The notes under the pieces are model-generated. The model was not told the origin of the DNA. It was given only the letters and a program-made list of their open reading frames with translations, and did not search any database. The translations under genes and the position numbers were made by a program. A stretch of DNA of 64,000 nucleotides from Warburgia ugandensis (taxonomy: Eukaryota; Streptophyta; Magnoliopsida; Canellales; Canellaceae), in NCBI GenBank assembly GCA_035236585.1, contig CP141136.1, positions 51,911,136-51,975,135 of the forward strand. Direction: 5' to 3'. How positions within the stretch are numbered: the first letter of the stretch is position 1; each line of letters begins with the position of its first letter. Below, piece by piece: positions 1 through 12,697 of the stretch.

Positions 1-898
1 CAAAGAGATAGTAAGTCTACATGGTATACCCCTTTGTATCACTTCAGGTAGGGATAGCCGCTTCACTTCGCAACTTTGGAAGTCTGTCCAAAAATCCTTA
101 GGATCTTCCTTGAACTATAGCACAGCCTTCCATCCACAGACCGATGGACAGTCAGAGCGCACAATCCAGATAGTCAAAGATATGTTGCGAACTTGTGCCC
201 TTGATTGGAAGCAGAGCTAGGATGAAAACCTACCGCTAGTCGAGTTTGCGTACAACAATAGCTTTCAGTCAAGCATTGGCATGGCTCCATACGAGGCGCT
301 CTATGGGAGACCTTGTCGATCACCCATCAGTTGGAGTGAAGTTGGAGAGTCCAGGGTGCTCCAGTCCGAGCTAGTAGAGCAATGTGCCGAGAAGGTCAAA
401 CTCATAAGAAGACGCCTCCTCATAGCTCAAAGCCGCCAAAAGAGCTATGCTGATCGAAGGAGGAGACCATTGGAATTCGACATAGGAGAGCACGTTTTCC
501 TGAAGATATCTCCCACTAAAGGAGTTATGAGGTTCGGTATCAAAGGCAAGCTTAGTCTGTGTTACATAGGACCTTTCGAAATCCTGGAGAAAGTGGGAAA
601 AGTGGCTTACAGGATCACACTACCCCCTCAGCTATCTGAAGTGCATAACGTATTCCATGTATCTATGCTAAGGAGGTACGTGCCTGACCCTCCTCATGTC
701 ATCAACCAGGTACCCATAGAGTTGACGGAGGATCTCAAGCTAGAGACAAGACCAGTTGAGATCCGTGATCGTAAGACTAAGAAGCTGCAGAACAAGGACA
801 TACCCTTAGTCAAAGTTTTGTAGAGAAATGCGCACATGGAAGAAGAGACTTGGGAACCGGAGTCAGAAATGCGAGAAAAGTACCCCGAGATCTTTTGA
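1..898 (+). pseudogene. Ty3/gypsy polyprotein, integrase C-terminal part (broken)
   Basis: Frame 2 reads through the end of a Ty3/gypsy integrase: the motif FHPQTDGQSER, then LVEFAYNNS and APYEALYGR, then a basic linker and the NVFHVSMLRRY and ETWEPE motifs typical of the integrase C-terminus in the Del/Tekay group. The enzyme family inserts the cDNA into chromosomes. Three breaks are visible. An in-frame TAG at 218-220 stands where Trp is expected, a second TAG at 821-823 also replaces an expected Trp, and the second catalytic Asp of the DDE triad (normally in SDRD) is Gly here, codon 47-49. The Glu of the triad is kept. The frame ends with TGA at 896-898. The rest of the polyprotein lies outside the window to the left. 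The ATG at 281 only follows the first stop and is not a real start. Confidence 0.93.
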
Positions 899-947
899 CT
901 GTATATAGTAGAATTTCTGGGGCAAAATTCCCCTAAGGGGGTAAGAA
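899..947 (+). other. 3' untranslated stretch with polypurine tract of the same element
   Basis: The short sequence between the polyprotein stop and the LTR ends in the purine-rich run AAGGGGGTAAGAA (935-947), directly before the LTR start TGTAATGACACC. This is the expected place of the plus-strand primer in LTR retrotransposons. Confidence 0.85.
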
Positions 948-3515
948 TGTAATGACACCAATTTTGTAATATTAAAATTCCAAGTTAAGCAATGAAAAGA
1001 TTAGTTTCTGAAGATAAGGGCATTTTAGTCATTTCACTATTCACCTTGACTGAACCCAGAAATTTGGTCCTGAAAATGGTACCATTAGGTGCGTCTCGGA
1101 AAAAGGAATCCAACGAGACCAAAATCGCCCAAAACGGAGTTAAAATGAGCAAGTTATGGCCCTTTAAAGTTTAGGGGCAAAAATGTAATTTTTACAAAAA
1201 ATGGATTTACCCTGCAAAACACAGGGGCCCGTTTTGATACGGGCACCCTTCATCTTCAACCTCCTAGAGGGTTCTAGAATGGCGATGATTGGAGGAGAAA
1301 TCACTGCCATTCTGGAGGTTTCTCCACTGCCATTCAAAGGCGGTGAGAGCCCCCTCTAGAACCCTCTCATTGCTCTATAAATAGAGCTCTTGGGCACCTC
1401 TAACGGCAGCCCAAAAGGTTGAAGAAAACCCGTTGTGGAGGAGTGACCTAGAGGGGAAACAAGGAGAAAAACCCAACAACGAGCCAGGTATGCCCAAGAT
1501 CCCTCAAAACCCATCTTCACAGTAGTTCTAAGATCAATTTCCCTAGGTTTTTGCATGAAAATTCATGCAAAATGGAGCCCTGGAGAGCCACCAAGGACCC
1601 AAGGATGTCCCCTGGGCCGCACTGGTTCGACAGGGTCGAACCAGGGTGTCCTGAGGACACCCCGGTCCCCTAGACAAGGAAACGTTCCAGCCAGAACGTG
1701 ACGCGTCGATCGCGTCTGAGAAAAACCAACGGGAGCCTCGGGGACGCGCCCGCTGAGGAGCACGCCGTAGATGCGCAGAGCGCTAGCAAGTCAGGATTTT
1801 TCCATTCCTTTAGAAAAGGCGGGTGCATGCCGCTGACGGGCAACACCCTAGCATTCCACCTTTTCACTCTTAAGACCCTTATGTACATGCGACACTAAAA
1901 TGCTTATAACTTGAGATCTAGAATTCCGATTGAGGCACCGCAAAAGGTGTTGTATCCGTGTCGACGACGCGGACACACCCAAATAATAAAATCCATGATC
2001 AAGGCCAATCAAAGGTGGGCATGACCCTTAGAATGGGATGGTGGTGTGTGGCAGCTAAACATTTGGGAAACTGATAATACCAAGGCCCAATTAAGACCTT
2101 AGGGCACCCATAGGCATAGGGATGGAGCCTTAATACCTAAGTAATAAGACCAACTACTCTAAAACCCATAAAAGATGGGCCAAACTAACCTTGATTCCCC
2201 AAACCATGTTTAGGAGCGTACGAGGACAAAGGGGTTAGCGCGACCTAGTCAGGTAGGTGCTCTATCGCTACTAGATTCTTTTAAAAGAACTATGATTGTT
2301 TTGTGAATACATGATTTAAGTATATGACTTATTTAGCATGACTTAATTCAGCATGCATGTGATAAATGCTTTATGCATAGACATGATTTGTAAATGATTG
2401 CATATACATTATGCATAGATATGTTTTGCAAACAATTGCATACATTGCATGACTTAAGTTCTTACAAAAATTGCATGTCCTTGAGGGTTACCAAAAGATG
2501 CTGGAGTCCCGAGTGCCAGGCAGTTGTGAGGGACCCAAAGAGAATAGGTTTTGAAAAAGAGGTTTTTCACTTGTTTGATCTTATGTGATGTTGGGCTAGT
2601 AAGCTCGTGGGTGCTATGCTGAGGGGTCTAGGTTGGCCACCCAGCCTCTACCACTACTAGGTGGAATGGGTACCACGCCCAAAAAGGGCATGTCCCTACG
2701 TCGACTGCATGTGGTACAGGGGGCTACCACTGGTGTCACGGCACTGGGTCGATGTGTTATATGCCCCGTGGAGGCTATGACGCTGTGTCCTCAGGTACCC
2801 GGGGACCACACGGTGGCGAGGTCGTGGGCATAGTTTGGACCCTATGGTTTGATGATTTATGTGCATTGCATATGTCATGATATGAAGTTGGTCGACCATA
2901 CCATACTAGATATCCATGAGTTGGATTCAATGAAGCATCTTATGCATATCATAATGTTATGATATATATGTATATGATACTTTCAATTTTGGATTATGTG
3001 ATCCTTTAAGTCGTTAGTATTTCAGTTTGACAATGGATTTTGATATCAATATTGAACTTGAGTATTCAGACATGCACATGTTTTGAAAGAGCATATGATT
3101 TTAAAACATCTCATGCATTATAAAACTAGTAGTGATAGGCTCCTACTAAGTATAGTATATAGTCACCCAATCTTCAACATTTTTCAGACACAAAGTAAAT
3201 ACTTAAGGACAAGGAACGCTTGTGATAGAAGACACCCAGACTAAGTGCAAGTAAGTAAACCCCTACCTTATCTTTTAATGTTACTTGATTGTAGTTACTC
3301 TCTAATAGCTGGGGCTGTGACTAACACTTTCTTGGGAATAATATTGATTTAAACTTTGCCATGGCTAGATAATTTGAGAATGTGTTTTGACACTCGGGGT
3401 TTTTATGAAAGATTGTTTTTCAAACGAAAAAGATTTTAATGCATTTCATACTTATAAAACAAGAGATCTCACCTTTTTATCAAAATTGCATCATATAAAA
3501 ACCCGGGTCGTCACA
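948..3515 (+). mobile_element. 3' LTR of the Ty3/gypsy element (2.57 kb)
   Basis: The LTR starts with TGTAATGACACC right after the polypurine tract and ends with CCCGGGTCGTCACA (TG...CA termini). The end is fixed because the following bases continue a different repeat, a reverse LTR seen again near 34000. The next five bases, GTAAA, should be half of the target duplication; the other half is outside the window. Inside are a TATA box at 1376-1383, a GC-rich leader region (about 1220-1990) and a GGGGCCC...GGGCACCC inverted box at 1223-1249 that recurs in other LTRs here. The first bases and the box match the LTR families at 17735-23647 and 62350 onward in layout. No coding function. Confidence 0.9.
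1376..1383 (+). promoter_or_regulatory. TATA box of the LTR promoter
   Basis: TATAAATA lies 428 bp into the LTR, just before a GC-rich stretch, as expected for the U3/R promoter of a plant gypsy LTR. The transcription start itself is inferred, not seen. Confidence 0.65.
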
Positions 3516-3697
3516 GTAAATACATGGCTAATTGGATTAAGGTTCCCTAGGCGAATACCCTGGTTTATCGGGGATGAAGCATCCCTTGATGCACCTCGAT
3601 AACGACCATGAATTGTCCGTCAAGTGTGTCTAGGGACACCCTCCAAGGGAAAGAGAGAGAAAGAAGGAAAGAAGGAGAAAATGGGGGAGATGGGGAA
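3516..3697 (-). mobile_element. Reverse-oriented LTR fragment (second LTR family), left piece
   Basis: Read on the minus strand this matches 33930-34070 of the solo LTR at 33241-37022: shared strings include AATCCAATTAGCCATG and GGGAAAGAGAGAGAAAG (complement). It continues at 7243 after the intervening solo LTR. The left side is cut by the insertion of the element at 1-3515, and the remainder should lie beyond the window. Confidence 0.82.
3693..3697. repeat. Target-site duplication GGGAA (left copy)
   Basis: GGGAA immediately before the LTR start at 3698 is repeated immediately after its end, at 7243-7247. Confidence 0.92.
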
Positions 3698-6600
3698 TGT
3701 AACAACCCTAAAATTTTACTATTCAATGATCAGGTTATGAGTTTTCAAGAAGTATATCTTTTAATAAGATAATAATTTGGAACTAAAACTAAACCATTAG
3801 ATAGTACTCAGAAAATGGAATCCAACGAGCCAAAGAATACTAAAAACATAGTCCGAATGAGAAAGTTATGCGAGTTTGATGGTAGTGAGGTGTTGGGTGT
3901 GTAACAATAATACACGTTGACTGAACTTAGGCTAAATATAATAATGAGGAAAAAACACAATCATTGTAGGATTAATATATAAAAAGAAAAGGGAGAAAAG
4001 AAATGAGTTAAATAATTAAGTGGAGGGGGCCACATTTGATAATGGCACCCCCCACTTAAGTAAAATGAGAAATAGACACCCGACGCAGATGGGAAAACCC
4101 GAGGGGAGAAAGAGAAAATGGGGAAGAAGAGAAGAAGAAGAGGCAAGAGGAAGGAGAAGAGAGGAGGGAAGAGGGGAAGGGAGGTGGAAGGCCGACCAGC
4201 ATGCTGGAGGAGTATAGGCCTGCCTGAGAAGAAGAAGAAAAGGAGATTTTTGGGGGGTTTTCATTTTCGAAAAAGGAAGGCCATGCTGGAAAAAAGGGTG
4301 GATCAGATGGTTAATTCGGCCACCCATTTCACTCTACAATAGGGGGCGATCAAAACCCTTTAATCCTGTCACAATCAGAGGAGAATCAAAGTTGGATTGA
4401 GTGGGGAACAGTGCAAGCAGCCAGGGATGGAGCATTTCATGGTAGATCAGAGCTGATCTAGCACACCTAGGAAGGGAAAAAACATGGTCACGCCTACTTT
4501 AGGTAAGATCTACAAAACCTTGTTCTTAATTTGATGAAATTTGTTAAATCTGTGAATTTCTATCCTAGATCTAAATTGAAGGATGATCCAACCTTCCATT
4601 TCTTCATCTAAGTTTATGGAAAGGTAGATACATGGTTGAAAAACCTTAAAATCAACTCAGATTGCAAATATAGACTATAAGACTGATTGGACGATCTCAG
4701 TCGTCCGATTGGGTACTGTTCATACAGTAAAAATTTGATGTTTGATCGCTGATCGGACACCATAGATGAATTAAACAGCCCTAGAAATACTATAATATAA
4801 GAGGAATTGATGAATTTAAATTTAAATTGACTGCAAACAGATTGGACGATCTTAGCTGTCCGATTGGGTACTATTCACACAGAAATTTTACAGTGTCTGA
4901 TAGATGCTTAGACACCATGGATGAATCCTATGACCCTGAATTAGCTAGGATGTGACTTAAATGGTATAATTTGGATGAAAACCTATCAAGAAATCTTAGC
5001 CGTCCGATCTATCACTATTCAAACAGTGACTAGTTGACATCAGATTGTCGATCAAACCCCACAGATGAGTTCTGATCATCAACCCAAAGCTAGAAATTGT
5101 CTTTCTGACCAATGTAGAACCTTAAATTAGTTAAATCTAATCATGAAATCTAATGAAAAATACAATTTAGATGTCCACACAAATCTAACCATAGATCTCA
5201 ACCTTAAACTAAGGACAGATATCCACAAAAGCCCTGATCAACTCACATGAGTCTTGATCGTCTATATAAAGATCCGATAACAATGATCCAGGCCTTGGAT
5301 TACTTCGGATTCTTAAAATTATGATCATAATGAAATATAAATATCTCTGTGTATGTGAATGTATTAAGAAAAGAGTTTTTATGCATTGAATAGATTGAAG
5401 TAAGCGTGGTCAATCATGAAGAAGAGGGCAATTAAAGCTAGTGGAATTCGATGAACGTGTCACACGAGGTAGGTGGAAATTTAAGACGGTATGTCTAAAT
5501 AATAAGATGCATGCTCTAAACATAATCTTATTTCTAATTATGGATATTATGAAACTAAAATGGTATGATTAGCATTCGACATGTTTTAAATTGTAATGAT
5601 GAAAATAATGTTAATTAAAAGAATTGCATGTTATAATTGATGCTTATGACTTGTACATCATGTATGTGAATTGTGAAATTATGTTTATGGTACATGAGTA
5701 CCATGTCAGTATTGATGATGTATGAGTCTAGGTTTATATGATATGTCCTTGGTGGGTTATCACCAAATAAGTGAGGATGTTATTCTCATTATGAAATATA
5801 TGAATAGGCGAATTGCCTGCTATTATGATTATTTAACATTCGGGCATGGTGGCCTGAGAGTTTTGTTTTAAATAGGCATAGGCCTGGGGATGCTATGCTA
5901 GGAGAGTAGTAGGGTTTGGCCACCTACTCTCCGAAATGTGATATATATGATGATACCATGCCCAAAGAGAGGTAAAATGTCAAGTGGGGCAATATGGGAA
6001 GGCCACCACTGTGGCGATCTGTCTACCCATATAGACATGACGTAGAGGATTTTTCACACTTAGTATCCGTGGAGTATGAAAGCAGTTATCCGAGTGCATT
6101 GGTACGGATCAAACTGTAGCATAGTAGTCCTTATATTTGATGCACTATGGTACTTATATGATGCCATTATGAGATGCCTTATATGATATGGCATGTTGAT
6201 ATGCCTTATATTGTTTTCCCATTAATGGTTGGAAGATTGTAAACCCTGTATAGTGAGGGGCATGAGGATTATATTGATATACCAGCAAAGGCTAGATGAT
6301 TATGAACCCCACATGATGAGGGGTATGATGTTGAAACCCAGTATAGTCTGGGAATGTAAATTAGATGATATTGATTATATTCATAATTTTTTTTATGTAT
6401 TTTAACATTTTCCAAATATGTGTACATATGCTATATGTAAATGATTGAGGGCGTAGTTTCATATAAGTTTCATATGGGTATATGAATGGGTAGAACTATT
6501 ATGCAAAGTATGGTTCATGGAATTGGATTAATTTATTTAGGTAACAAATAATAATTAAAGATGTTTGATAAATCAATGGATTACTTATAATTATGAAACA

Positions 6601-7242
6601 TGTAGATATCAATAATTATGAAACATGTTAATAATTGATTCATCAATGGATTGTTAATGATTATGAAACATGTAGATATTTGGTTTATAAATGAATTATT
6701 GAAATGTGAAACATATAGTAAATCTCATTCAATAAAATTGCTATGAAAATGAATATTCTAATTACTATGGAATAATTAATGTATCTTAAGATTTAGCATG
6801 CTTCTTAAACTCCCCTACCAAGCATAACTTCCTGAGATATTGTAAATGTTTTATGTTTACAATATCTCAAATATAGAGTGACAGAAGAAGATGTACACAG
6901 GAAGAGGAATCCAACAACCATACTTCTGCACTCAGGTATATATTTTATTAAAGCTTGTGTATTGTGTAGTTAGTCATTTGAATTGTGATATTCGACATTT
7001 AATATAATGTTATAGGGGTTGTAAAAGTGAACCGCTGGATGCATCCTGTTTTAAGAAATGAATTTCTATCTTCTAGAAAACTATATATATGTATAGTGTG
7101 AGCATAAAGGTGACATCTGGGTTTTTTGAAAAATGAATTTCAAAGAAAACTACCTTCTGCTATTTTTGTATTTTAAAATTTAGAGGAAGCCATCTTTTGA
7201 AATAAACATGAAAATTTTTCATGAAAAACTTGAGGTGTCATA
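3698..7242 (+). mobile_element. Solo LTR, gypsy type, 3.5 kb
   Basis: The LTR begins TGTAACAACCC and ends GAGGTGTCATA, so the terminal CA has become TA. It is flanked by a perfect GGGAA duplication and has no internal region, so it is a solo LTR left by recombination between the two LTRs. It carries a GGGGGCC...GGCACCCCCC box at 4023-4055 and a conserved stem-loop at 6833-6869. A stretch near 5870-6060 (ATGCTATGCTAGG, GCCCAAAGAGAGG) recurs at 35950, 41340 and 54940 in other LTRs. Apparent short reading frames at 4016-4342 are purine/pyrimidine-rich and not genes. Confidence 0.92.
6833..6869 (+). other. Conserved LTR stem-loop
   Basis: TGAGATATTGTAAA pairs perfectly with TTTACAATATCTCA across a 9-nt loop. 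The same hairpin sits near the 3' end of four other LTRs in this window. A role in RNA 3'-end formation or packaging is only a guess. Confidence 0.75.
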
Positions 7243-7903
7243 GGGAAGGATTCTCGAGCTAAGATTTTAGGGCATTGTAGGGGATCTCGTGAGGAATATT
7301 AAGAAAATTTTTGGGAATTTTTATGGGGTATTTATATGTGTTTTTGAATTTTTTTTATGATTACATGTAATTATCATGTTTCAATTCTTTTTATTATTAA
7401 ATTGGCATTAGATTCCCACTACCACCTCCTTCTCCACTAGCAGCTGGTAGTGGTTTGACCACTCATTACATGTTTTCTGGCTATTGGATTCATTTGTAAG
7501 CCCCATGTAGTTGTGAAAGGATCATTTTGACCTTTTATGAAAAAAATCCTTTTTATTCTCCCGAACCCAAAATTGGGAGTACTTAGTGATGTTAGAATCA
7601 AATTTCTGAGTACATTCTAAATATTGAAGTTTTAGATCTTAATTATGGGTAAAATTACCATTTGACCCTTTTATTCATAAAAATGGAGAAAATTAGAGAT
7701 TTTTCATTTTAACTCAATATTGAACGTACTTAGTGTCATTTCGATTGGTTTTTCGAGTACATTCATAATTTGTAAGTTTTAGATCATGTTTTAATCTCTA
7801 TAAAAAGAGAATTTCCAATAACCTAATATTCTAGCCCAAAATTTCTAAAAATTCAAACTAAATTGATTTTCTCAATCAATTTACAAAAATTGGGGTTATT
7901 ACA
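7243..7903 (-). mobile_element. Reverse-oriented LTR fragment (second LTR family), right piece with LTR 5' end
   Basis: The minus strand starts at 7903 with TGTAATAACCCC and runs leftward with TATAAATA at 7336-7329. It closely matches the starts of the LTRs at 33241, 37553 and 50687. Together with 3516-3697 it forms one LTR interrupted by the solo LTR. It was inserted into the older element that begins at 7904. Confidence 0.88.
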
Positions 7904-10900
7904 CTAAGCCACTTTAGCCAAGCCAAAAGAGCCATCAAAGTGATCCATTCAAGCCATGCCATATAGATTCATACTATCAGAGGAAGATTTAGAAGCAATT
8001 ATCATATGTTAAATAGTGAAATTCAAGTGATAATTAGAAAGGAATTTGGTTAATAATCAACATAGTATGATACACATGCATCGATGAAACAATAAAGAGA
8101 GAAACCTTTCCTTATTGTTTCCTTTTTTCCTTCTCTTGTGTATCTTTCCTACTCACCATATCACCTAAATAGAAGTGAAGGAATTCAATGCCACTTTTCT
8201 AAAAAAGTGGCACCTCCGTTCTAATTCCAGCCATTCACCTACCTACTCCATTTCTTATCCTTTCCCCTTTCCCACCCTTTTCCTCCATCTTTCCTCTTTT
8301 CTCCTTCCTACCTTATTTCCTTTTTCTTTCTTACCTCCCACCTCACCATCCTTTGGAATTTCACTCATGGGAGCAAGGTGGGGATGCCACTTTCCTAAAA
8401 CATAGGCAGCTCCCACCTTGTCTCCATATGGTTTCCTTTTTTGCTGCCCTAGATTTCCACCTCCTTTCCTATTTCCATTTAGCCACCTCACTTTCCACTC
8501 CAATATATTAACTTTCCAAGATTATACCCTTTCTTTCCTTTTCCCCTAGATCTCTTTTAAAAGTGCAAAACACCCATAAATACCCCAAAATATGGAGAAG
8601 TCTCATACAACCAACAGCATAGGATTTCCATGCCTCCTTTCATTAGCTGCCCCTTTCTTTGGTGTTCCAAGCATTCTTCATTCAAGTCTTCCCATTTCTT
8701 CTTGCACTTAAATTCCAGGTTGTTACTTTGTTCCTTACTCCCATTACCTTGCTTTGTTGCTTGCTTTATTTTTTATTTCTTTGATTCTTTGCTTTATTTC
8801 CATACACATAGAACTTAGCTAGTCTTTTCTTGATCTTTGCTTCTATCTCACTTGTTTTCTTGCTTAGTTCTTCAAGATCTAAAATATCTTTTCTCTTGGG
8901 GTGACTGCCAAGAGAATAGTAGCTTTGATCCATCTTGTTTCCCCTTCTTCTTTTCCTTGTTCTAGCTTAGATCTAGGTCTATGTTGGTTGTTATTTGATT
9001 CCATCTTCATGTTATTTCATGTTTTCATTCTCTTGAATTCTCTTTGTGTTCTACATGCATCATATCTAAAAGTAATTTGAGAGTACTAGAGTGTGTTTAA
9101 TTCTTGATTTGAATCAAGTTTTAGGCATTAGAAAACTACACAATTTCCAGCCTTATTATCTATGTACATGTGTAACAATTTTGATGTAATTTTCAAGCCA
9201 AGGAGTAAAATTATTTGAGGAGCATGGTTATGATTTAATTCCAAAATTAGAATACTTAAAATCTTAGTGTTTTATTCCATGAAAAGTGCTTGGTAACTTT
9301 CTCTCCATGTCTTATTTGATTTGAGTTCATATAGACCATGTTGCTAGACTTTTTCATCTCATGTTTCATGTGCTATGTCCAGCAGATCATACACCTTGTT
9401 TGCTTGAAATCCTAGGAACCCAAATAGCTTTTGAGTTAGTTTAATGAGTTCTTTGATTAGTTGTCATGTTATTTATCTTTTAATTCATGTTTTTTGGTCT
9501 TTTTCCCAACCCATGAACCATGTGCACACTTCCATGAGTCATGCGCATGTTGATTGAAGTTGGATTCTCTTAGTTAATTGTAGTTACTGGTTTTGTATCT
9601 CATGTTAGTTTAGGAAGCTTCTAATTTCATTTTAGAAAGTTCTAGGTTTAGGAAAATGTTAGTTAAGGAAAATTCATTTTTAGCAAGTTTCTTTTGTTTA
9701 AGTTTCTTAGATGTGCTCGTTCTAGTTTTGCATTAGTTTCTTTTATTGAATGCAAGTTTTTTAGAAAAGTTTCTAATTCCATTGAAATTCTTTATCTTTA
9801 AAAAGTTTCCTTCAGTTCATGTACCTAATTTTATGCATGTTTCCTATTCCATAGTGTTTAAATTCCTAGTCTTATCAAAACTCATCTCTCTTTATCTAGG
9901 CTAAGTAATCTAAATAAAATCCAATAAATATCCAAATCTGTGAGATTCCTTATGGGATCAAATTCTCGCGTGTGCAAATTTCTACATTGATTGGTGCACT
10001 TGCAAGTAATTTTAAAGCTGCACCAATATAGCAAAACAATATAAGGATCACCTGAAATTGGTTACTGACAGAAGTATTTTGAGGAAATCTTTCCTCCCTG
10101 GTTAGAAGGTATGATCCAGATGAACTAGCCCTTTCATTTTACACATTGTTGGTCAAGATTGAGAAAGATGGAGTCATCTCTAAGGTCAAAACCCTAATGA
10201 GGAGGAGGTAGTCCCCCTCAATGATCCGGTTTATTAGGATTGATTCCACTACATGATTTTGTATGTCATTTGTGTAGGTTTAGGGTTTATTAGCATCATT
10301 AGTGAGTCATGCATTTGCATCAACATTTATATTCATTATGCATGATTTTGCATTTGATTGTTCACATCAAGAGATCTATGCACCTTCATTGGCATAAAGG
10401 CACACTTCTTCTCATCCTTATCTCTTAACTTTGGTACTTTATTTGGTCTTTTTGTTACTTTATTTGGTCTTTATGTGGTAAGTTCCTTTACAAGGATGAG
10501 AATTTAAAGATTCCAAAAACTCAATGATATTTTTGGACTTTAGCTTATTAATAGATTTTTATATAATTAGTTCATTTTATTATCCTCTTTTTTTAGGAGT
10601 TTTTCATGAAAATTTGAACTCAGAGTGCTTATTACATGAATATCCATATATATACTTTAGGTTGAAAGGTAAGTAAATTAGTAAAGACTTATAACCCATG
10701 TGAGAATAGAGCCATTCAGTTTTTGTGAGGATTATATATAAATTCATATTTTTCTTTAGCTAACAATTATTTTGTAGTTGGTCTCACTATTCTTTGTTTT
10801 GATCAACTATTAAGAAATCATATGAAAACTATACCATATATCTCTTGACTTTATGGATGCATTTAAGTAATACAAAACCTAAGAAATAATAGATGCCACT

Positions 10901-11432
10901 TTTATTTAACTCAAAGACTTTAGCCTAACCTATTTTACATTCCTCTAATTAGCCATTTGAGCCTTTTAAAGCCTTTTTTTCTTAGCCAACTAATCATTAC
11001 ACATATTTAACCCTATAATACATCCATTACCCATTTTATTTTGGAAATGTGTAGAGATGGTTTGAAATATTGATGGGTATAGAATATTACACATCAATAT
11101 ATTTAGAAGGTTTTAGCCCCAGAAACTACTTAATTTTCACTAATTAAGGCTAATTCACATACAATGGAATCATATACACCAAAAGCTTCTTTGAAAAAAT
11201 AGAAGAATGGGGCCATATAAGAACTTTTTACTTATTTTTTACTACCTACTCAACCAAAAGAAGAAGATCAACCTATGATTGGATGTCTTATCCATACTAG
11301 GTATTGAAGTACAATTGGTCCACATGAGCATATGAAGATCTACAAGAATCAAGTCCATATTTCCTGGAGCAATCCAATCCAATGGTGGTGAGAAAACACA
11401 TTTTTCAAGAAGATCTAAATAGAATTCCAGCC
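7904..11432 (+). mobile_element. Old gypsy-like (Athila/Tat-like) element: LTR and internal remnant
   Basis: 7904 to about 10040 resembles, in order, the minus strand of 42540-44900: a GCCA-rich start, a CCTTTCC-rich stretch, a block containing GACTGCCAAGAGA (about 8904) and an end block with GTGAGATTCC. This marks it as an LTR of the same broad family whose first part was lost to the LTR inserted at 7903. About 10040-11130 looks like degenerate internal sequence. From about 11130 a second LTR seems to start (CACTAATTAAGG, compare about 32050). The LTR is cut by the CACTA transposon at 11436 and resumes at 29266. No coding sequence was recognised. Boundaries at 10040 and 11130 are estimates. 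Confidence 0.5.
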
Positions 11433-11435
11433 ATC
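11433..11435. repeat. CACTA target-site duplication ATC (left)
   Basis: ATC precedes CACTA at 11436 and follows TAGTG at 29263-29265. A 3-bp duplication is the rule for CACTA elements. Confidence 0.9.
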
Positions 11436-11454
11436 CACTACTAAAATTTGGGCT

Positions 11455-11760
11455 TTATAAGATGGTTTTAACACAACCGTCTTATATAAAATTTATATTA
11501 GATTAACCCATCTTATATAGTATAATAATATAAGTTGGTTTCTACATAATCTTCTTATATAAATTTATACAAACCATCTTATATTATTAACATAATATAA
11601 GATGGTTTTCAAGAACCGTCCTATATATGTAAAAGAATATAAGATAGTTTTCCAGAACCATCTTATATAAAATTTATATAAGACAGTTTTAGAAAACCAT
11701 CCTCTATTATTAACATTATAAGATGGGTTTTAAAAACTGTCTTATATTTTTCATTTCTTA
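11455..11760. repeat. 5' subterminal hairpin repeats of the CACTA element
   Basis: About six successive units of the type TATAAGATGGTTTT ... AACCATCTTATA (with CCGTC variants) form inverted pairs. Subterminal motif arrays bind the element's transposase in En/Spm elements; here that role is inferred from position and repetition. Confidence 0.85.
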
Positions 11761-12167
11761 TAAGTTGAAGTTCAATTGAATCTTGTCTTCTTCCATGAAA
11801 ACTTGAACATTGGGTTGGATTTACATGCACTTTGTCCCGAACATGTATTTCCTCAGTTGATATCGGTTGGGTAGTATTCATTGTTGTACTTTATCATATG
11901 TTTACTTTATTTGATGTTTTTTCATATGTTTGCTTTATTTGATGTTTATGGCTACAAAATTCCTTTCCTTTTTTCTTCTTGCATTTGTGAGATATATTCA
12001 TATATATGTATGGATCAGTGTGAACATTTATGTGTATGGATTGGTCATGTTTTTTCTTCATTCTTACTTTTTCCAAAACCTAGACTTGAATGTTGAGTCC
12101 TCTATGTACATTTTATGTATACACCATGTATTTGGTTAAATGCCTAACTAATGTTATTAATCTTTTC
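11761..12167 (+). other. CACTA leader between subterminal repeats and transposase gene
   Basis: AT-rich sequence without a recognisable domain. It may hold the transposase promoter and an untranslated first exon; TTTTCATGTCCAG just before 12176 could be a splice acceptor. Nothing firmer is visible. Confidence 0.35.
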
Positions 12168-12697
12168 ATGTCCAGAAAGTCTTCCCACTTTGAAAAAAAT
12201 GGATAAATATGCTTAGGTATGCAGAAAGATCATCAAGGGAATATGAGGAGGCAATAGAAGATTTCATTGAGTTTGCACTTGGGGCAGGTGGTGATTGTAA
12301 GAGAATTTGATGTCCATGTTCGAGATGTGAAAACCTAAAAAAGGTTATTGCTGGTGAGTTGAGAGAACATTTGTGCTTCAATGGAGTTGATGAAAGCTAT
12401 CGCCCGTGAATGTGGCATGGACAGGAAATGCCTCATAAGTTCTCCACATGGCTGAATGTGTATATGAAAAAGAAGCCACTCTAGGAAGTGGTGAAGATAG
12501 TAGGATAGCTACATTGATGTTTTAAGATGTATACAATGACTTCTAAGATAACCTAGTATAATTTCATATTGCATTGGATGAAGCTAATGAGCCACTGCAC
12601 ATTGGGTGTACAGATTATACTAAGTTGTCTGCAATGGTAGAACTTTACAATGTGAAGTCAAGATTTTAGTATTTAAGATCATGGTTTTACAGAATTA

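Noticed and set aside
1624..1634. GGTTCGACAGG, resembling the B box of a tRNA gene
   Set aside because: No A box, acceptor stem or anticodon arm at the right distance; it is better explained as one arm of a short perfect hairpin in the LTR leader.
11455..11760. Hairpin cluster considered as a separate MITE insertion
   Set aside because: The same motif recurs at the other CACTA end and inside the element, so it is better explained as the element's own subterminal repeats.
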